A DNA stretch of 64,000 nt from CAYJLF01 sp964371055 (GCA_964371055.1 CAYJLF010000024.1:21173-85172), one strand, 5' to 3'. Counted from the first letter of the stretch, positions 7,447-17,917 are shown. Program-made: numbers and translations. The notes: generated by a model not told the origin, from the letters alone.

Positions 7447-8418
7447 TCACCTCGCTTCCCTGCCGTGTTCATGCACCCGGAGTCCGCCGCCGACACGTTT
7501 GACCGGCGCGTCACTACCGGGACGAACAAGCTCGGGGTTTCCCCGATCGGTCTGGTAGGCCCAGTCGAGGATGACGCGGTCCGGCGTCACCGACGCCACC
7601 CGGAACTTCGCGTAGTGGTCGTCCCAGGTCCACACCAGGTAGGAGTGCCCTTCGATGAGCGGGACCTCGCCCCGCGGTGACCATCCCTCTTCCGGCGCCC
7701 AGTCGACCAGGTCGAGCGCGCGATAGCCTGCGTCCTGGATGTCGGTGTAGACGTCGGCCGACCGCTCGGTCGCGACCATCCACGCCCCCTCGTTCTCGGA
7801 GTGCCAGAAGTAGATGTCCGCCTCGAGTTCCTGGAAGTCGACGGTCCGATCCGCCGAGAAGTCGTAACCGGAGTCGCGCGACTCGATGCGCGCGTTCCGA
7901 AGTCGGAGGCCACCCCCCTCGGGCCGCGGCGTGTCGTGGATCGAGGGCGCGAAGAGCTCGCTCTCGTTCCCGGAGAAGTCGTAGGCCGCGATGGTGTAGT
8001 AGTAGGTGACCCCGTTGCGGACATCGCGATCGACGAAGCTCGCCGCCGACGCCCCCACCGACGCGATGCGCGGGTAATAGCCCGAGGACTCCGTGCTCCG
8101 GTAGATCCGGTAGCCGGCCAGGTCCTCCTCGCTGTTCGGAGACCAGAGGAGCAACACTTCGCGATCCCCGGTGACACTCCAGAGGTCGAACGGCGTGAGC
8201 GGCGCAGAGTAGTCCGGCCGGTACGGATCGCGAGGGTCCCCGCAGTCGTCATAGCAATCGTCACACCCGGTGAGCAGCGTGCCCGCACCGAGCGTCAGAC
8301 CGATCAGGAGAATGAGCCCGACCCGCGACCGCCCGGCCGCGTGCGACCGGATCGAGCCCTCGCCGCGCTGGGTCTGTCGGTCCCGCGGACGCCTGACCAT
8401 GAAGCCCTTCCTGTTCAT
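7447..8418 (-). CDS. Lipoprotein with fibronectin type III-like domain
   Basis: Predicted lipoprotein of 323 aa. After a basic N-terminus a hydrophobic stretch (VGLILLIGLTLGAGTLLTG) ends in the lipobox LLTGC, so the mature protein would begin at Cys. An FN3-like domain follows (LTPFDLWSVTGDREVLLLW ... YRIYRSTESSGYYPRIA ... YYYTIAAYD). The C-terminal 150 residues, with conserved aromatic residues (DIYFWHSENEGAWMV), match no family I recognise. GGGAGG lies 5 nt before the ATG. The stop is 5 nt upstream of the start of the DUF4384-like gene, so the two are coupled. Function is unknown; a cell-surface role is inferred. Confidence 0.75.
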   Translation of the reverse strand: MNRKGFMVRRPRDRQTQRGEGSIRSHAAGRSRVGLILLIGLTLGAGTLLTGCDDCYDDCGDPRDPYRPDYSAPLTPFDLWSVTGDREVLLLWSPNSEEDLAGYRIYRSTESSGYYPRIASVGASAASFVDRDVRNGVTYYYTIAAYDFSGNESELFAPSIHDTPRPEGGGLRLRNARIESRDSGYDFSADRTVDFQELEADIYFWHSENEGAWMVATERSADVYTDIQDAGYRALDLVDWAPEEGWSPRGEVPLIEGHSYLVWTWDDHYAKFRVASVTPDRVILDWAYQTDRGNPELVRPGSDAPVKRVGGGLRVHEHGREAR

Positions 8419-8934
8419 CGTTCCCTCCCGCCGCCATGCATGCATTCCCCGGCGACCTTTCGGGTCGTCCCCCGTCAAGCAAAGTGCCAACGGCGGACCT
8501 AAAGCGGGCGGAGTGCGCTGCGACCGGCGATCGCGCCGGGAGCGGCTTGGCAACGACCTGTCACGCAATCGATTATGGGGACGACCACCACGCGGGAGTC
8601 GCCTGCGGACTCCGTCCCCCACGGGTTGAGAGTCTACGAACGCACGGCCGCGAGGGGACGGCCGAGTCTGGGACTGCTTGGAGCGGGACTCCACTCGGGG
8701 GCGGGAATCACACACTGTTGCCTGGACGCCACGGAGGGAGCCGGTAGCTGAGCCCCGGCCGAAGGCCGGCTGGGTGCGCCGCTCTGTCCCGGACACGCCG
8801 GGGACGCGCCACCTGCGCGGCGGGGATCGCATGCGTCGGCCGTGTTATTCTGCGCGGGCGCGGTCTGTTCCGGGTGACCGCGCGGTCCCGCGCGCCTCAT
8901 CCGCGGGGGTGTCACCAGGCATCGAGGAGCGACG
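8419..8934. other. Divergent intergenic region between lipoprotein gene and rlmN
   Basis: A 516-bp GC-rich gap between divergent genes. I see a sigma54-like element directed at the lipoprotein gene (8474-8490), and a small hairpin in its leader with arms CGACC and GGTCG around 8457-8471. Another hairpin lies at 8755-8769 (CCGGCC, GAA, GGCCGG). A TATTCT box about 90 nt before rlmN has no good -35. No coding or known RNA gene is recognisable. Confidence 0.5.
8474..8490 (-). promoter_or_regulatory. Sigma54-like promoter upstream of lipoprotein gene
   Basis: On the minus strand the sequence reads TTGGCAC, five bases, TTGAC. This equals the sigma54 consensus TTGGCAC-N5-TTGC except that the -12 C is an A. 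Transcription would start near 8462, about 45 nt before the ATG. An NtrC-type activator is encoded 3 kb away, though no link is proven. Confidence 0.3.
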
Positions 8935-10029
8935 ATGGACAGCGGACGAGAGGAGGCCGCGGCTCGGCGCGTGCCGCTGCTCGGGCTCGATGCCGAACAG
9001 ATGCGGGCGGCGCCCGGCCCCCTCGGCGAGCTGCCGGCGTTCCGCGCCCGCCAGGTGGCCCGCTGGGTCTACGCCCGGGGCGAGACCCGTTTCGAGATGA
9101 TGACCGACCTCGGGGCGCCGCTCCGTCGCGAGCTGGAACGCCATTACTCCCTCGAGCCTGCACCGGTCGTGGATCTGCGCCGGGCCCGCGGAGACGAGGC
9201 GATCAAGCTGCTGCTTGGGTTGGAGGACGGCAAGTCGATCGAGACGGTCCTGATCGACGCGGGACGCCGCCGGACCATCTGCGTCTCCTCCCAGGCCGGC
9301 TGCGCGTATGGCTGCGCCTTCTGCGCCACCGCGGCGATGGGCGGCGGCCGCAACCTCGACGTGCGGGAGATCGTCTCCCAGGTGCTGCAGGTCCGCCGGG
9401 TGATGCGCGAGGCCGGGATGGACGGGGGCCACAACGTCGTCTTCATGGGGATGGGAGAACCGCTCGCGAACCTGGTCCACCTCGTCCCGGCGCTCCGCCT
9501 CCTCCAGGCAGATGAGGGACTGGCCGTCGGGCGCCGCCGCATCACCGTCTCCACCGTCGGCCTGGTTCCCCAGATCCGCGCCCTGGCCGAGACGGACGTC
9601 AAGGTCAGGCTCGCGTTCTCCTTGAACGCAACGACCGACGAGGTCCGCGATCGGATCATGCCGGTCAATCTGAAGTATCCCTTCCGCGAGGTCCTCGAGG
9701 CGCTCCGGGATTTCCAGCGCAGGAAGCGCATGCGGGTCACGCTCGAGTATGTCCTGCTGCGCGGCGTGAACGACTCCGACGACGACGGCCGCCGGTTGGC
9801 CCGCATCGCGCGCGACCTGAACTGCCGGGTCAACCTGATCGCGTACAACCCTCATCCCGCGGCGCCCTTCACGCCGACCGACGACGACGGCATCGCATCC
9901 TTCGTCCGGGCCCTCGCTCCGGTCGCGCCATCCGTCACGCTTCGCTACAGCAAGGGACGCGACATCCTCGCCGCCTGCGGACAACTCTCGACCGTCTGGA
10001 GGGACCACGAGACCGGCCGGGCGAAATAG
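8935..10029 (+). CDS. rlmN: 23S rRNA (adenine-2503-C2)-methyltransferase RlmN
   Basis: Radical-SAM enzyme, 364 aa, that methylates A2503 of 23S rRNA (and A37 of some tRNAs). The iron-sulfur cluster motif CAYGCAFC is at residues about 123-130. GMGEP, a SAM-binding-region motif, and the substrate Cys in AACGQL near the C-terminus are all present. The N-terminal helical domain (FRARQVARWVYARG) is intact. Length is typical. The ATG at 8935 follows GAGGAGCG. The gene is followed after 49 nt by the sensor kinase, so it may be the first gene of that operon. Confidence 0.97.
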   Translation: MDSGREEAAARRVPLLGLDAEQMRAAPGPLGELPAFRARQVARWVYARGETRFEMMTDLGAPLRRELERHYSLEPAPVVDLRRARGDEAIKLLLGLEDGKSIETVLIDAGRRRTICVSSQAGCAYGCAFCATAAMGGGRNLDVREIVSQVLQVRRVMREAGMDGGHNVVFMGMGEPLANLVHLVPALRLLQADEGLAVGRRRITVSTVGLVPQIRALAETDVKVRLAFSLNATTDEVRDRIMPVNLKYPFREVLEALRDFQRRKRMRVTLEYVLLRGVNDSDDDGRRLARIARDLNCRVNLIAYNPHPAAPFTPTDDDGIASFVRALAPVAPSVTLRYSKGRDILAACGQLSTVWRDHETGRAK

Positions 10030-10078
10030 ACGCTCGAGGATCGAGCCCTCGAGGGCGCCGGTCCGCGCCGGAGTCCGG

Positions 10079-11684
10079 TTGCGCACGCGCCTCTTCCTGC
10101 TCGTGCTGGCGGCGAGCCTGCTTCCCGCCTCGCTCGTCCTCCTGGTGGCGTGGGTGCAACTCGGACGCCAGATCGGGGTCTGGACCATCCCGTCGGTGGA
10201 GACTGCCCTGCACGTCGCCCTCAACGTAAACCGACGAGCTCTGGACCGCCTGAGCGGCGTCCTCGCCACCGAGGGGCGCATCCTCGCGGAAAGCTCCCTC
10301 TTTCCTCCCGCCCCGGCCGACACCGTCGGACTGAGCGAGCTTCTCGCCTCGGGCTGCCGGGAGTTCGGGATCGACCTGGCGCAGTTCTACGCCGCCGACG
10401 GAGACCGCTTCCTGCTCCTCTCCTCTCAGACGGCGGCCGGGGCGGGCGGCCCGGACGAGTCGCGGCAGCTTCACCCTCCCGCGGTTTCCGGCATCGGTCC
10501 ACAGCGACCGCTTCCGCTCCGTTTTCGCGATCCAGAGGCCGACCTCCTGGCGGTTCCCACCTACCTCTGGGAACGCACGCCCGGGACCGACACGACGAGG
10601 CTGCGGGGGGCGCTGGTGCTCGGCATCCAACTGGGACCGGACTACTACGAGCAGCTCCAGGAGGTCTCGCGCAGTCTCTCGCTCTACCGCCGGCTCCAGG
10701 AGATGGGACGGCTGCTGCGGACCGGCTATGGCCTGCTCGCCGGCCTGGTGCTCGCCGCCTCGCTCGGGTTGAGCCTTTTCATCGCCCGCCGGGTGGCCTC
10801 AAGCGTCTCGCGTCCGATCGATGCTCTGATCGTCGACATGGATCGGATCGGGCGACACGCCGCCGACGCTCCCGATTCTCCCGGACCGGGCGGAATCGAG
10901 CGGGGGACTTCCATTCCCGAGCTCTCCCGGCTGGCCTTCGCCTTCGACACGATGCGCCGCACCCTGCGGGACTACGAGGACCGGCTGCGCGAATCAGAAC
11001 GGGTGCGCGGAGCGCAGGAGACGGCGCGCTTCGTCGCCCACGAGATCCGCAACACGCTGACCCCGATCCGCGCCTCGCTGGCGGTGCTGGAGCGGCAACT
11101 CCGCGAGGCCGCCGGGGACCAGCGTCCCCGCGCGACCCGCGCGCTCGAGTTGATTCAGCGGGAAACCGACCGCATGACCGCGTTAGCCGGCGCGTTCAGC
11201 GAGTACGCCCGGTTTCCCGAACGCCACCCGGAACGACTCGATCTCGCCCGGCTCGCGGCCGAGGTCGCGCGCGCCGAGGTCCCGGGGCGGATCGAACTCG
11301 CGATCGACGCGCCGGGACCGGTGCCCGAGGTCCACGTCGATCGGGAAGAGATGGAACGAATCGTCCGCAATCTCGTCAAGAACGGGGTCGAGGCGATTCC
11401 GGAATCGGGCCGGATCGAGGTGCGCTGTCACGCGGGCGAGCGCGGGGATATCGTGCTCGAGATCGCGGACTCGGGAGTGGGGATGGACGAGGAGACCCTG
11501 CGTCAGGCGCTCCACCCCGGCTTCACGACCAAGGAGACCGGGAGCGGGCTGGGACTGGCGCTGGTCCGGCGATCGATCAGCCACTACGGTGGGTCGGTGC
11601 AGCTCGAAAGCCGGCGCGGCGAAGGAACTCGTTGTTGCATCCGACTGCCCGCGGCACCGGCCGCGACGGCGGGGAGAGATGAGA

Positions 11685-11713
<29 letters not shown>
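10079..11713 (+). CDS. Membrane sensor histidine kinase, NtrY-like
   Basis: Sensor kinase, 544 aa. Residues about 1-22 form a first TM helix; 23-220 an extracytoplasmic sensor region without a recognised fold; 221-243 a second TM (LLAGLVLAASLGLSLFIA). A HAMP-like segment follows. The phosphoacceptor box is FVAHEIRNTLTPI (His in HEIRN) at about 320, typical of NtrY. The ATPase has NLVKNGVEAI (N box), DSGVGMDE (G1) and GSGLGLALV (G2). The start is a TTG at 10079 because GGAG precedes it and the TM begins at once. The 3' end overlaps the regulator gene by 29 nt, so they are translated together. The signal is unknown. Confidence 0.92.
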
Positions 11714-13165
<1,452 letters not shown>

Positions 13166-13169
<4 letters not shown>

Positions 13170-13867
13170 ACACCCGCCTCGCTCGAGGCGTGGCGCTGGT
13201 GGGGCTCCTCGCCTGCCTCTCGAGCGTCGCGTCCGGCCGCTCCCCGGAGGTCACCGCCGCCGGAGGCGACTCCCTCGGGCTATGGGTACTCGTCCACTGG
13301 GAAGACCCCCTCCCCGCGTTCGTGGAGGAACGTCTGGAGCGCGGCATTCCGGCCACGATCGGACTCCAGGCCGAGCTCTTCGCCGGACGCTCGATGTGGC
13401 GCGATCGGCGCGTGGCCGTGGCGGTTCATGAGATGCAGATCGCCCGCGACGCCTGGGCGGGAGGCTGGCTCCTGGTCGACGGCACGGCCGTGGCGGTGCA
13501 CGACTCGCTCCCCGGCCTGCGCGCCGCGATCGCCCGGCAGAGAATCCGGCTCCCCCTCGATCGCACCTGGTGCGATCGCACGACCTCCTACCGCGTCGAG
13601 GTGACGGCCTATGTCGTCCCGCTCACCGCCCGGGACGCGGGAGAGGTCGAATCGTGGCTGGGCGGGCAGATCAAGGGGCTCGGGCGAGGGATCCTCGGAA
13701 TTCCCAAGGCGCTCTTCGGCGTCGTCCGGGATCTGTCGGGGCTGGGAGAGCGCGCCAGTCGCGGCCGAAGCCAGCCGTTTCGCCTGGAGGCACGACCGGA
13801 CGATCGCGTGGACGTGGTGAGCGCAGAGCAGAGCGAATCCGGGAATCAGGAGAGAGACGCCGACTGA
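13166..13867 (+). CDS. DUF4390-like secreted protein
   Basis: Protein of 233 aa with a signal peptide (VALVGLLACLSSVASG). The body shows the pattern of DUF4390: FVEERLERGIPATIGLQAEL, then SMWRDRRVAV and a later TSYRVEV strand. DUF4390 genes neighbour NtrY/NtrX systems in other bacteria, which agrees with its place after the kinase and regulator. Function is unknown. The GTG start at 13166 overlaps the regulator stop (GTGA), with GGAGGAG upstream. The C-terminal 60 residues (ILGIPKALFGVV) are partly hydrophobic and then charged. The domain call rests on pattern memory, not on a search. Confidence 0.6.
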
Positions 13868-13895
13868 CCGCGATCCGGTCTTCGGTTCCGTGCTT

Positions 13896-15011
13896 CTACC
13901 TGAGGATGCGGAGCGGAATCGGCTTCCCGGCGGCGGCACCACTCAGGCGCAGCCAGTAGGCTCCGCTGGCCAGCGACCCGCCTTCCGCGCCCCCGGCCCC
14001 GAGGACCGCGGTCCAGGTCTGCGCGGCGGAGGGGGCGAAGGTCAGGCGGGAGACGACGCGACCGGAGAGATCGTAGAGAACGCCCTCCAGCACTCCGCTC
14101 GCCGCACCAGGCAGGCGCAGCGTCAGAGACTGCCCCACCCGCGCGGGGTTCGGTCCCAGGCGGACCGCCAGCGGCATCTCCAAAGTCTCGATCCCGGCCA
14201 GCGCCTGATAGAACGCGATCAGTCCGGCCACCGATGTCGGCAACGCGATGTCTGGATTCTCGATCGTTCCGTCTCCGCGGGCTTCGGCGCCGCCAAAGAG
14301 CACTCGGAAGTCCTCGGCGAAGATCTCGTGGGGGCGATCGGCGTGGACGGCCTGGGCATGGAAGCGGGACGAATCCGCCACGCCTCTCAGAGCAGCCCAG
14401 GAATTCCAGCCATCCACGGCCGACTCAGGCAGGAAGTGACGATGCACGCAATGGCCGATCTCGTGCGTGACCAGGAACGCGACCTGCCAAGGCTCGTAGG
14501 CCCGGACCCCCGGGCTGAGATAGATGGCACGCCCGTCAGCCGAGGATGAGAGACGGCCGGACCGCGGATAGGGAAGAACGAAGATCTGCACGTCGAGCGG
14601 GTCGAGGAACTCCCGCGGGATCTCCTCCAGCGCCCGGAGGACCACCGCCAGATCGGCGGGATGAAACGATCCGTCTCCGGGGTTCAGGATCTCCGGGTCC
14701 TCGGTGGAGGTAATCAGTCTCACGCGCGCGCCGCCAACCTCGCGGAAAGCCAATTCGCCGGTCGGCAGCGACTCGGTGTGCGAACTCAAGACCTCCTCCG
14801 CGGGGATCAGGGTGATCCTGGGGGCGAACGGGACCGAGATGGCTGCGGTGGAAGCGGTTGCGATCCCAAGGGTTACCAAGACAGTGAGAGCGAGTCCGAA
14901 TAGACGCGCAGAGACCCCTCGCCGAACGGCGCCCCTCGTCTGGTAACCGATTGGACGACAAGCAGTAGCTGGTTCCTGCTCCGAAGATGCGCCGTGGGAT
15001 CGTGTTGCCAT
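13896..15011 (-). CDS. Secreted zinc metalloprotease-like protein with FlgD-like C-terminal domain
   Basis: Predicted exported protein, 371 aa. A signal peptide (LFGLALTVLVTLGIATASTAA) begins near residue 37 after an unusually long N-terminal extension. The central domain has HEIGH (HExxH zinc site, THEIGHCVH) and downstream HEIFAEDFR, where a Glu could be the third ligand, as in gluzincin-type M34/ATLF-like folds. The last 85 residues (GPNPARVGQSLTLRL ... LYDLSGRVV ... GAYWLRL) form the FlgD-like/T9SS type A-like sorting fold. ATG at 15011 lies 6 nt after TATACT and has no ribosome-binding site, so a leaderless mRNA is likely; TTG at 15029 is an alternative. It converges on the DUF4390-like gene. 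Confidence 0.7.
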   Translation of the reverse strand: MATRSHGASSEQEPATACRPIGYQTRGAVRRGVSARLFGLALTVLVTLGIATASTAAISVPFAPRITLIPAEEVLSSHTESLPTGELAFREVGGARVRLITSTEDPEILNPGDGSFHPADLAVVLRALEEIPREFLDPLDVQIFVLPYPRSGRLSSSADGRAIYLSPGVRAYEPWQVAFLVTHEIGHCVHRHFLPESAVDGWNSWAALRGVADSSRFHAQAVHADRPHEIFAEDFRVLFGGAEARGDGTIENPDIALPTSVAGLIAFYQALAGIETLEMPLAVRLGPNPARVGQSLTLRLPGAASGVLEGVLYDLSGRVVSRLTFAPSAAQTWTAVLGAGGAEGGSLASGAYWLRLSGAAAGKPIPLRILR

Positions 15012-15017
15012 GCGCAA

Positions 15018-15023
15018 AGTATA
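15018..15023 (-). promoter_or_regulatory. -10 box for metalloprotease gene (leaderless)
   Basis: On the minus strand TATACT is followed by TTGCGC and then the ATG at 15011. The -35 is not clear; CTTCCC or TTGAGA lie at poor spacing. The arrangement repeats that of lpxH. Confidence 0.35.
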
Positions 15024-15168
15024 GCGCAAACCATACTCTCAAGGGAAGCCCGTGTCATCAATCTGGGCCCGCTCGAAGCCCGAACTGGGGGGAGGCCGCG
15101 CCGGGGGAGCACGAGAACGGGCCGCCTTCCGACGACCCGCCTCCGGGAGAACAGAACTGGGCGAGGTC

Positions 15169-16278
15169 TCAGACCCCGCCGAAGGGGGGCATCGCGCCGG
15201 ACGGAGGCGGAGGTGGAATCGGGGGCCCGGCCTCGACCGGCCGGCCCGGTCCACCGAAGCGGCTGAGGACCAGCGACCCCAGGCCGACCGTCGCCGCCAG
15301 GAAGACCACCGTCCACCCGAAGAAGATCAGCGCCCAACCGAACGCACCCATCACCCCTCCGATCGAGCGGAAGATCGCCCCGAAGAGAATGATGCCGAAG
15401 AAGAGCGCCAACCCGGCCCCCAGGGATCGGGTCCAGTTCCAGGTGACAGCACTCCCGGGCCGCGACCAGAGCCGTCCCCCGGTCGCAGTTGCGACGAGAA
15501 CGAGACCGACGGCATGAGCGACCGGCAGTAACACGAAGAGGACCAGCGCGATCGGGATCCCGATCACGGTCACCAGGAGGAGGAGAAACGCCGCCGGAGC
15601 GAGCAGGACGATGGCGAGCCCCGCCGCCAGCGACTTCCAGGGACTCTGGATCAGGAAGTCCCCGACCCCGCGCATCCGCGTGTCGGCCAGGGCGTGGAGC
15701 AGCCATCCGAAGAGAAAGATCATGATTCCCAGCACGATCAGAGCCGTGAAGCCGACGAACGAGAAACCGCTCTGGGCGTGCCGGAGGTTGAGGATCTTCC
15801 CCGGCACGAAGTTCATCCCGACGTCCTGGCCGTGCAGGACCGCGTCAGGCTCGCGGTCGACGCGGCCGCCGATGCTCACCGCGCTGCCCCGCACGACGCT
15901 CCCGTCCTTCAAACGGACGTCGCCGCCGATCGCGACCGCGTCCCCGCGGACCTGGCCGAAGACGGTGACATTGCCGCCGATGGAGACGACATCACCGTCC
16001 ACCTCCTCCCCGGGTCCGATCGTGATGTCCTCCCCCGTCCGGACGACGCTCGCCTCATCGTCTTTCCGCGAGTACTCACGTCCCTGGATGACCACCCGGG
16101 TCGCCGTGTCTCCATCGGTGGAGATGCTCACCTCGTACTTGCCGTGTGTCCGGCCCTCGATCCGCAGCGTGTCGGTTCCCAGGTCGATGATCTTCTGGGC
16201 CGCGGCCGGCAGTGTGACCGACCACAGCGCGAACATCACGAGTGGAAGCGCGATCCGTTCAGCAACGAGGTTTCGCAT
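15169..16278 (-). CDS. Bactofilin-like/polymer-forming domain membrane protein
   Basis: Protein of 369 aa. A signal peptide (ALPLVMFALWSVTLPAAAQ) is followed by an extracytoplasmic beta region. Residues about 85-150 are a short right-handed helix of repeats with DGDVVSIGGNV, RGDAVAIGGDV and RGSAVSIGGRV, the pattern of polymer-forming or bactofilin-like domains. Four to six TM helices fill residues about 170-345 (TALIVLGIMIFLFGWLL, VLLAPAAFLLLLVTVIGI), and a Pro-rich tail ends the protein. ATG at 16278 has GAGGAG at good spacing; GTG at 16287 is too close to it. It is the third gene of the ECF sigma operon and overlaps the anti-sigma stop by 20 nt. It may help sense or buffer envelope stress; that is inference. 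Confidence 0.75.
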   Translation of the reverse strand: MRNLVAERIALPLVMFALWSVTLPAAAQKIIDLGTDTLRIEGRTHGKYEVSISTDGDTATRVVIQGREYSRKDDEASVVRTGEDITIGPGEEVDGDVVSIGGNVTVFGQVRGDAVAIGGDVRLKDGSVVRGSAVSIGGRVDREPDAVLHGQDVGMNFVPGKILNLRHAQSGFSFVGFTALIVLGIMIFLFGWLLHALADTRMRGVGDFLIQSPWKSLAAGLAIVLLAPAAFLLLLVTVIGIPIALVLFVLLPVAHAVGLVLVATATGGRLWSRPGSAVTWNWTRSLGAGLALFFGIILFGAIFRSIGGVMGAFGWALIFFGWTVVFLAATVGLGSLVLSRFGGPGRPVEAGPPIPPPPPSGAMPPFGGV

Positions 16279-16903
16279 GATCCACACTCCTCACCCTTTT
16301 TTTTTCACCCGACCCGGTGATCCGCCAGAGGAGCAAGCCCGTCGCGATCGCTCCCAGCGCGAGCGCACCCCACAGCGTCGTGCCCAACCCCGCGACGGCG
16401 ACCCGCACGGCCTTGGTGACCGGAGCGAAGCGGGAGAGAAACACCTTGGTGGTCGCCCAGGTGTCGCGGACGTTCTGGGCCCATCCGAACACGGAATCGA
16501 GCAGACCGATCCCCTGTCCCTCCACGCCACCACCCGGACCCATCACCGCGAATCGGCCCGGCCAGAGCAGCAGCACGACAAAGACGACGAACACCAGCCC
16601 CGCCCCGCCGGCCAGCGCGTAGATCCAGACCGGACGCAAGTGGGAGCGACGGGGAACCGCGTACGTCCCCTGCTGCGACCGCCCCGCCTGGACCGCGGCC
16701 CGGATCAGCACATCTTCCAGGTCGACCGGGAAGTCAGGCTCCGGCAGCGAGGAGAGGTCCCGCACCATCCGGCGTAGATCGGTGATTTCGAGCCGGCACT
16801 CGGTGCAGGCGCCGAGGTGCTCCTCCACCTGGCCCCGCTCCGCCGGGTTCACCTCCCCTATGGCGTATTCCTGGAGGAGGTCTTTGTTGAAGGTGCATTT
16901 CAT
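16259..16903 (-). CDS. Zinc-binding anti-sigma factor (zf-HC2, ZAS type)
   Basis: Membrane anti-sigma factor, 214 aa. The cytoplasmic zf-HC2 domain has HLGACTEC (H-x3-C-x2-C) at residues about 28-35, which binds the partner ECF sigma. TM helices are at about 95-120 (IYALAGGAGLVFVVFVVLLLW) and 178-198. ATG at 16903 follows GGAG. The gene follows the sigma gene after 103 nt. Near its 3' end is a run of nine A on the coding strand (16297-16305). Read in frame it ends in DHAKPRC 20 nt inside the next gene; a one-base slip would end it as KKKG just before the next gene's ribosome-binding site. Confidence 0.85.
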   Translation of the reverse strand: MKCTFNKDLLQEYAIGEVNPAERGQVEEHLGACTECRLEITDLRRMVRDLSSLPEPDFPVDLEDVLIRAAVQAGRSQQGTYAVPRRSHLRPVWIYALAGGAGLVFVVFVVLLLWPGRFAVMGPGGGVEGQGIGLLDSVFGWAQNVRDTWATTKVFLSRFAPVTKAVRVAVAGLGTTLWGALALGAIATGLLLWRITGSGEKKRVRSVDHAKPRC

Positions 16904-17006
16904 TCGCTTCGAGCTCCGTCTCCTTGGGGTTGCGACAGCATCCACCCACTGCCACCGCCCACGCGCCTCCGTACGTTCTCTCCCCCGTTCGGTTGCATGG
17001 CGCCCT

Positions 17007-17624
17007 TCATAGCTCCACGCTCCGGGCCTCGTCCATCGCCCCCTCGCCCTGCATCCAGGCTCGGAGCTGGTTGTGGGCCCGGTGCAGCCGCGCCTTCACC
17101 GTACCGAGAGGGAGATCGAGCATCTCAGCGATCTCCTCGTAGGAGCGCTGCTGCATGTGACGTAGATGCACGACGACACGATAGTGCGGCGCCAGTTGCT
17201 CGACCAGGCTTCCCAGCAGGTCCTTGACGTTGCTGCGGGCCAATTGCTGATCCGGCAGCGGCCCGCGATCGCGCAGGACAGGCGGGCGGCGCACGTCGTC
17301 GTCAGGATCAGCGTCGATCGAGACGGTGCGCAGCCGCCGCTTGCGCAGGAAGTCGATGGTCAGGTTGGTCGCAATCTTGTTGATCCAGAAGGAAAAGGTC
17401 CGGCTCTGGTCGAACTGGTCGAGGGCCCGGAAGACCTTGACGAAGGTCTCCTGCGTGAGGTCGCGCGCGTCCTCGGTGTTGGTGACCATCCGCCAGATGA
17501 TGTGGTAGACGGGCCGCTCATGCCGGCGCACCAGCACGGCGTAGGCGTCATCGTCTCCCCGCAGGCAGCGCCGGACCAGCTCGCTGTCGGACGGTTCGTT
17601 CGGCCGATCCCCCGCGGGGCCCAA
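17007..17624 (-). CDS. ECF (RpoE-like) RNA polymerase sigma factor
   Basis: Group IV sigma70 factor, 205 aa. Region 2 runs from SDSELVRRCLRGDDDAYAVL through RDLTQETFVKVFRAL and FSFWINKIATNLTIDFLR. Region 4 has the HTH RSYEEIAEMLDLPLGTVKARL. The start is set to a TTG at 17624 because a perfect AAGGAGG lies 5 nt before it; the upstream extension to 17741 has no such site. It would be held by the anti-sigma factor encoded next on the same strand. The likely target is envelope stress genes, given the operon's third member. A TTGACA promoter lies at 17778-17807. Confidence 0.93.
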   Translation of the reverse strand: MGPAGDRPNEPSDSELVRRCLRGDDDAYAVLVRRHERPVYHIIWRMVTNTEDARDLTQETFVKVFRALDQFDQSRTFSFWINKIATNLTIDFLRKRRLRTVSIDADPDDDVRRPPVLRDRGPLPDQQLARSNVKDLLGSLVEQLAPHYRVVVHLRHMQQRSYEEIAEMLDLPLGTVKARLHRAHNQLRAWMQGEGAMDEARSVEL

Positions 17625-17777
17625 CTGTGCCTCCTTCTTCCCCCGGCCCGACCTACGGGCCGCGCTGGGTACGCCCCGGACAGGCGGGAGGTTTCCGTGC
17701 GGTTCCGCCGCATCGCCCCAGAGCCGGCAGCGATCTGCCAATCTTACGATACATCAATCTGTTAGCCAGCAGGACGG

Positions 17778-17807
17778 ACGATAGTGAGGGGTCGTCGAGG
17801 GTGTCAA
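17778..17807 (-). promoter_or_regulatory. Promoter for the ECF sigma operon
   Basis: On the minus strand a perfect TTGACA (17807-17802), 18 bp, then TATCGT (17783-17778). The leader would be about 150 nt to the TTG start. It looks like a housekeeping promoter; no obvious ECF-type autoregulatory site (AAC with CGT) is seen beside it. Confidence 0.5.
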
Positions 17808-17917
17808 GCTGATTCCCGGGACGCAAGAGAGGGGGCAGCGCCGCGGCGACCGCGGATGCGGACGCGATCCGCCCTGGCCCGCCCGGCTCCCTTGCTCTCC
17901 CGGCCGGGGAGTGCTCC

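Noticed and set aside
8419..8934. Riboswitch or structural RNA such as RNase P or SRP RNA in the large gap before rlmN
   Set aside because: None of the conserved core sequences of those RNAs is visible; only short GC hairpins are found.
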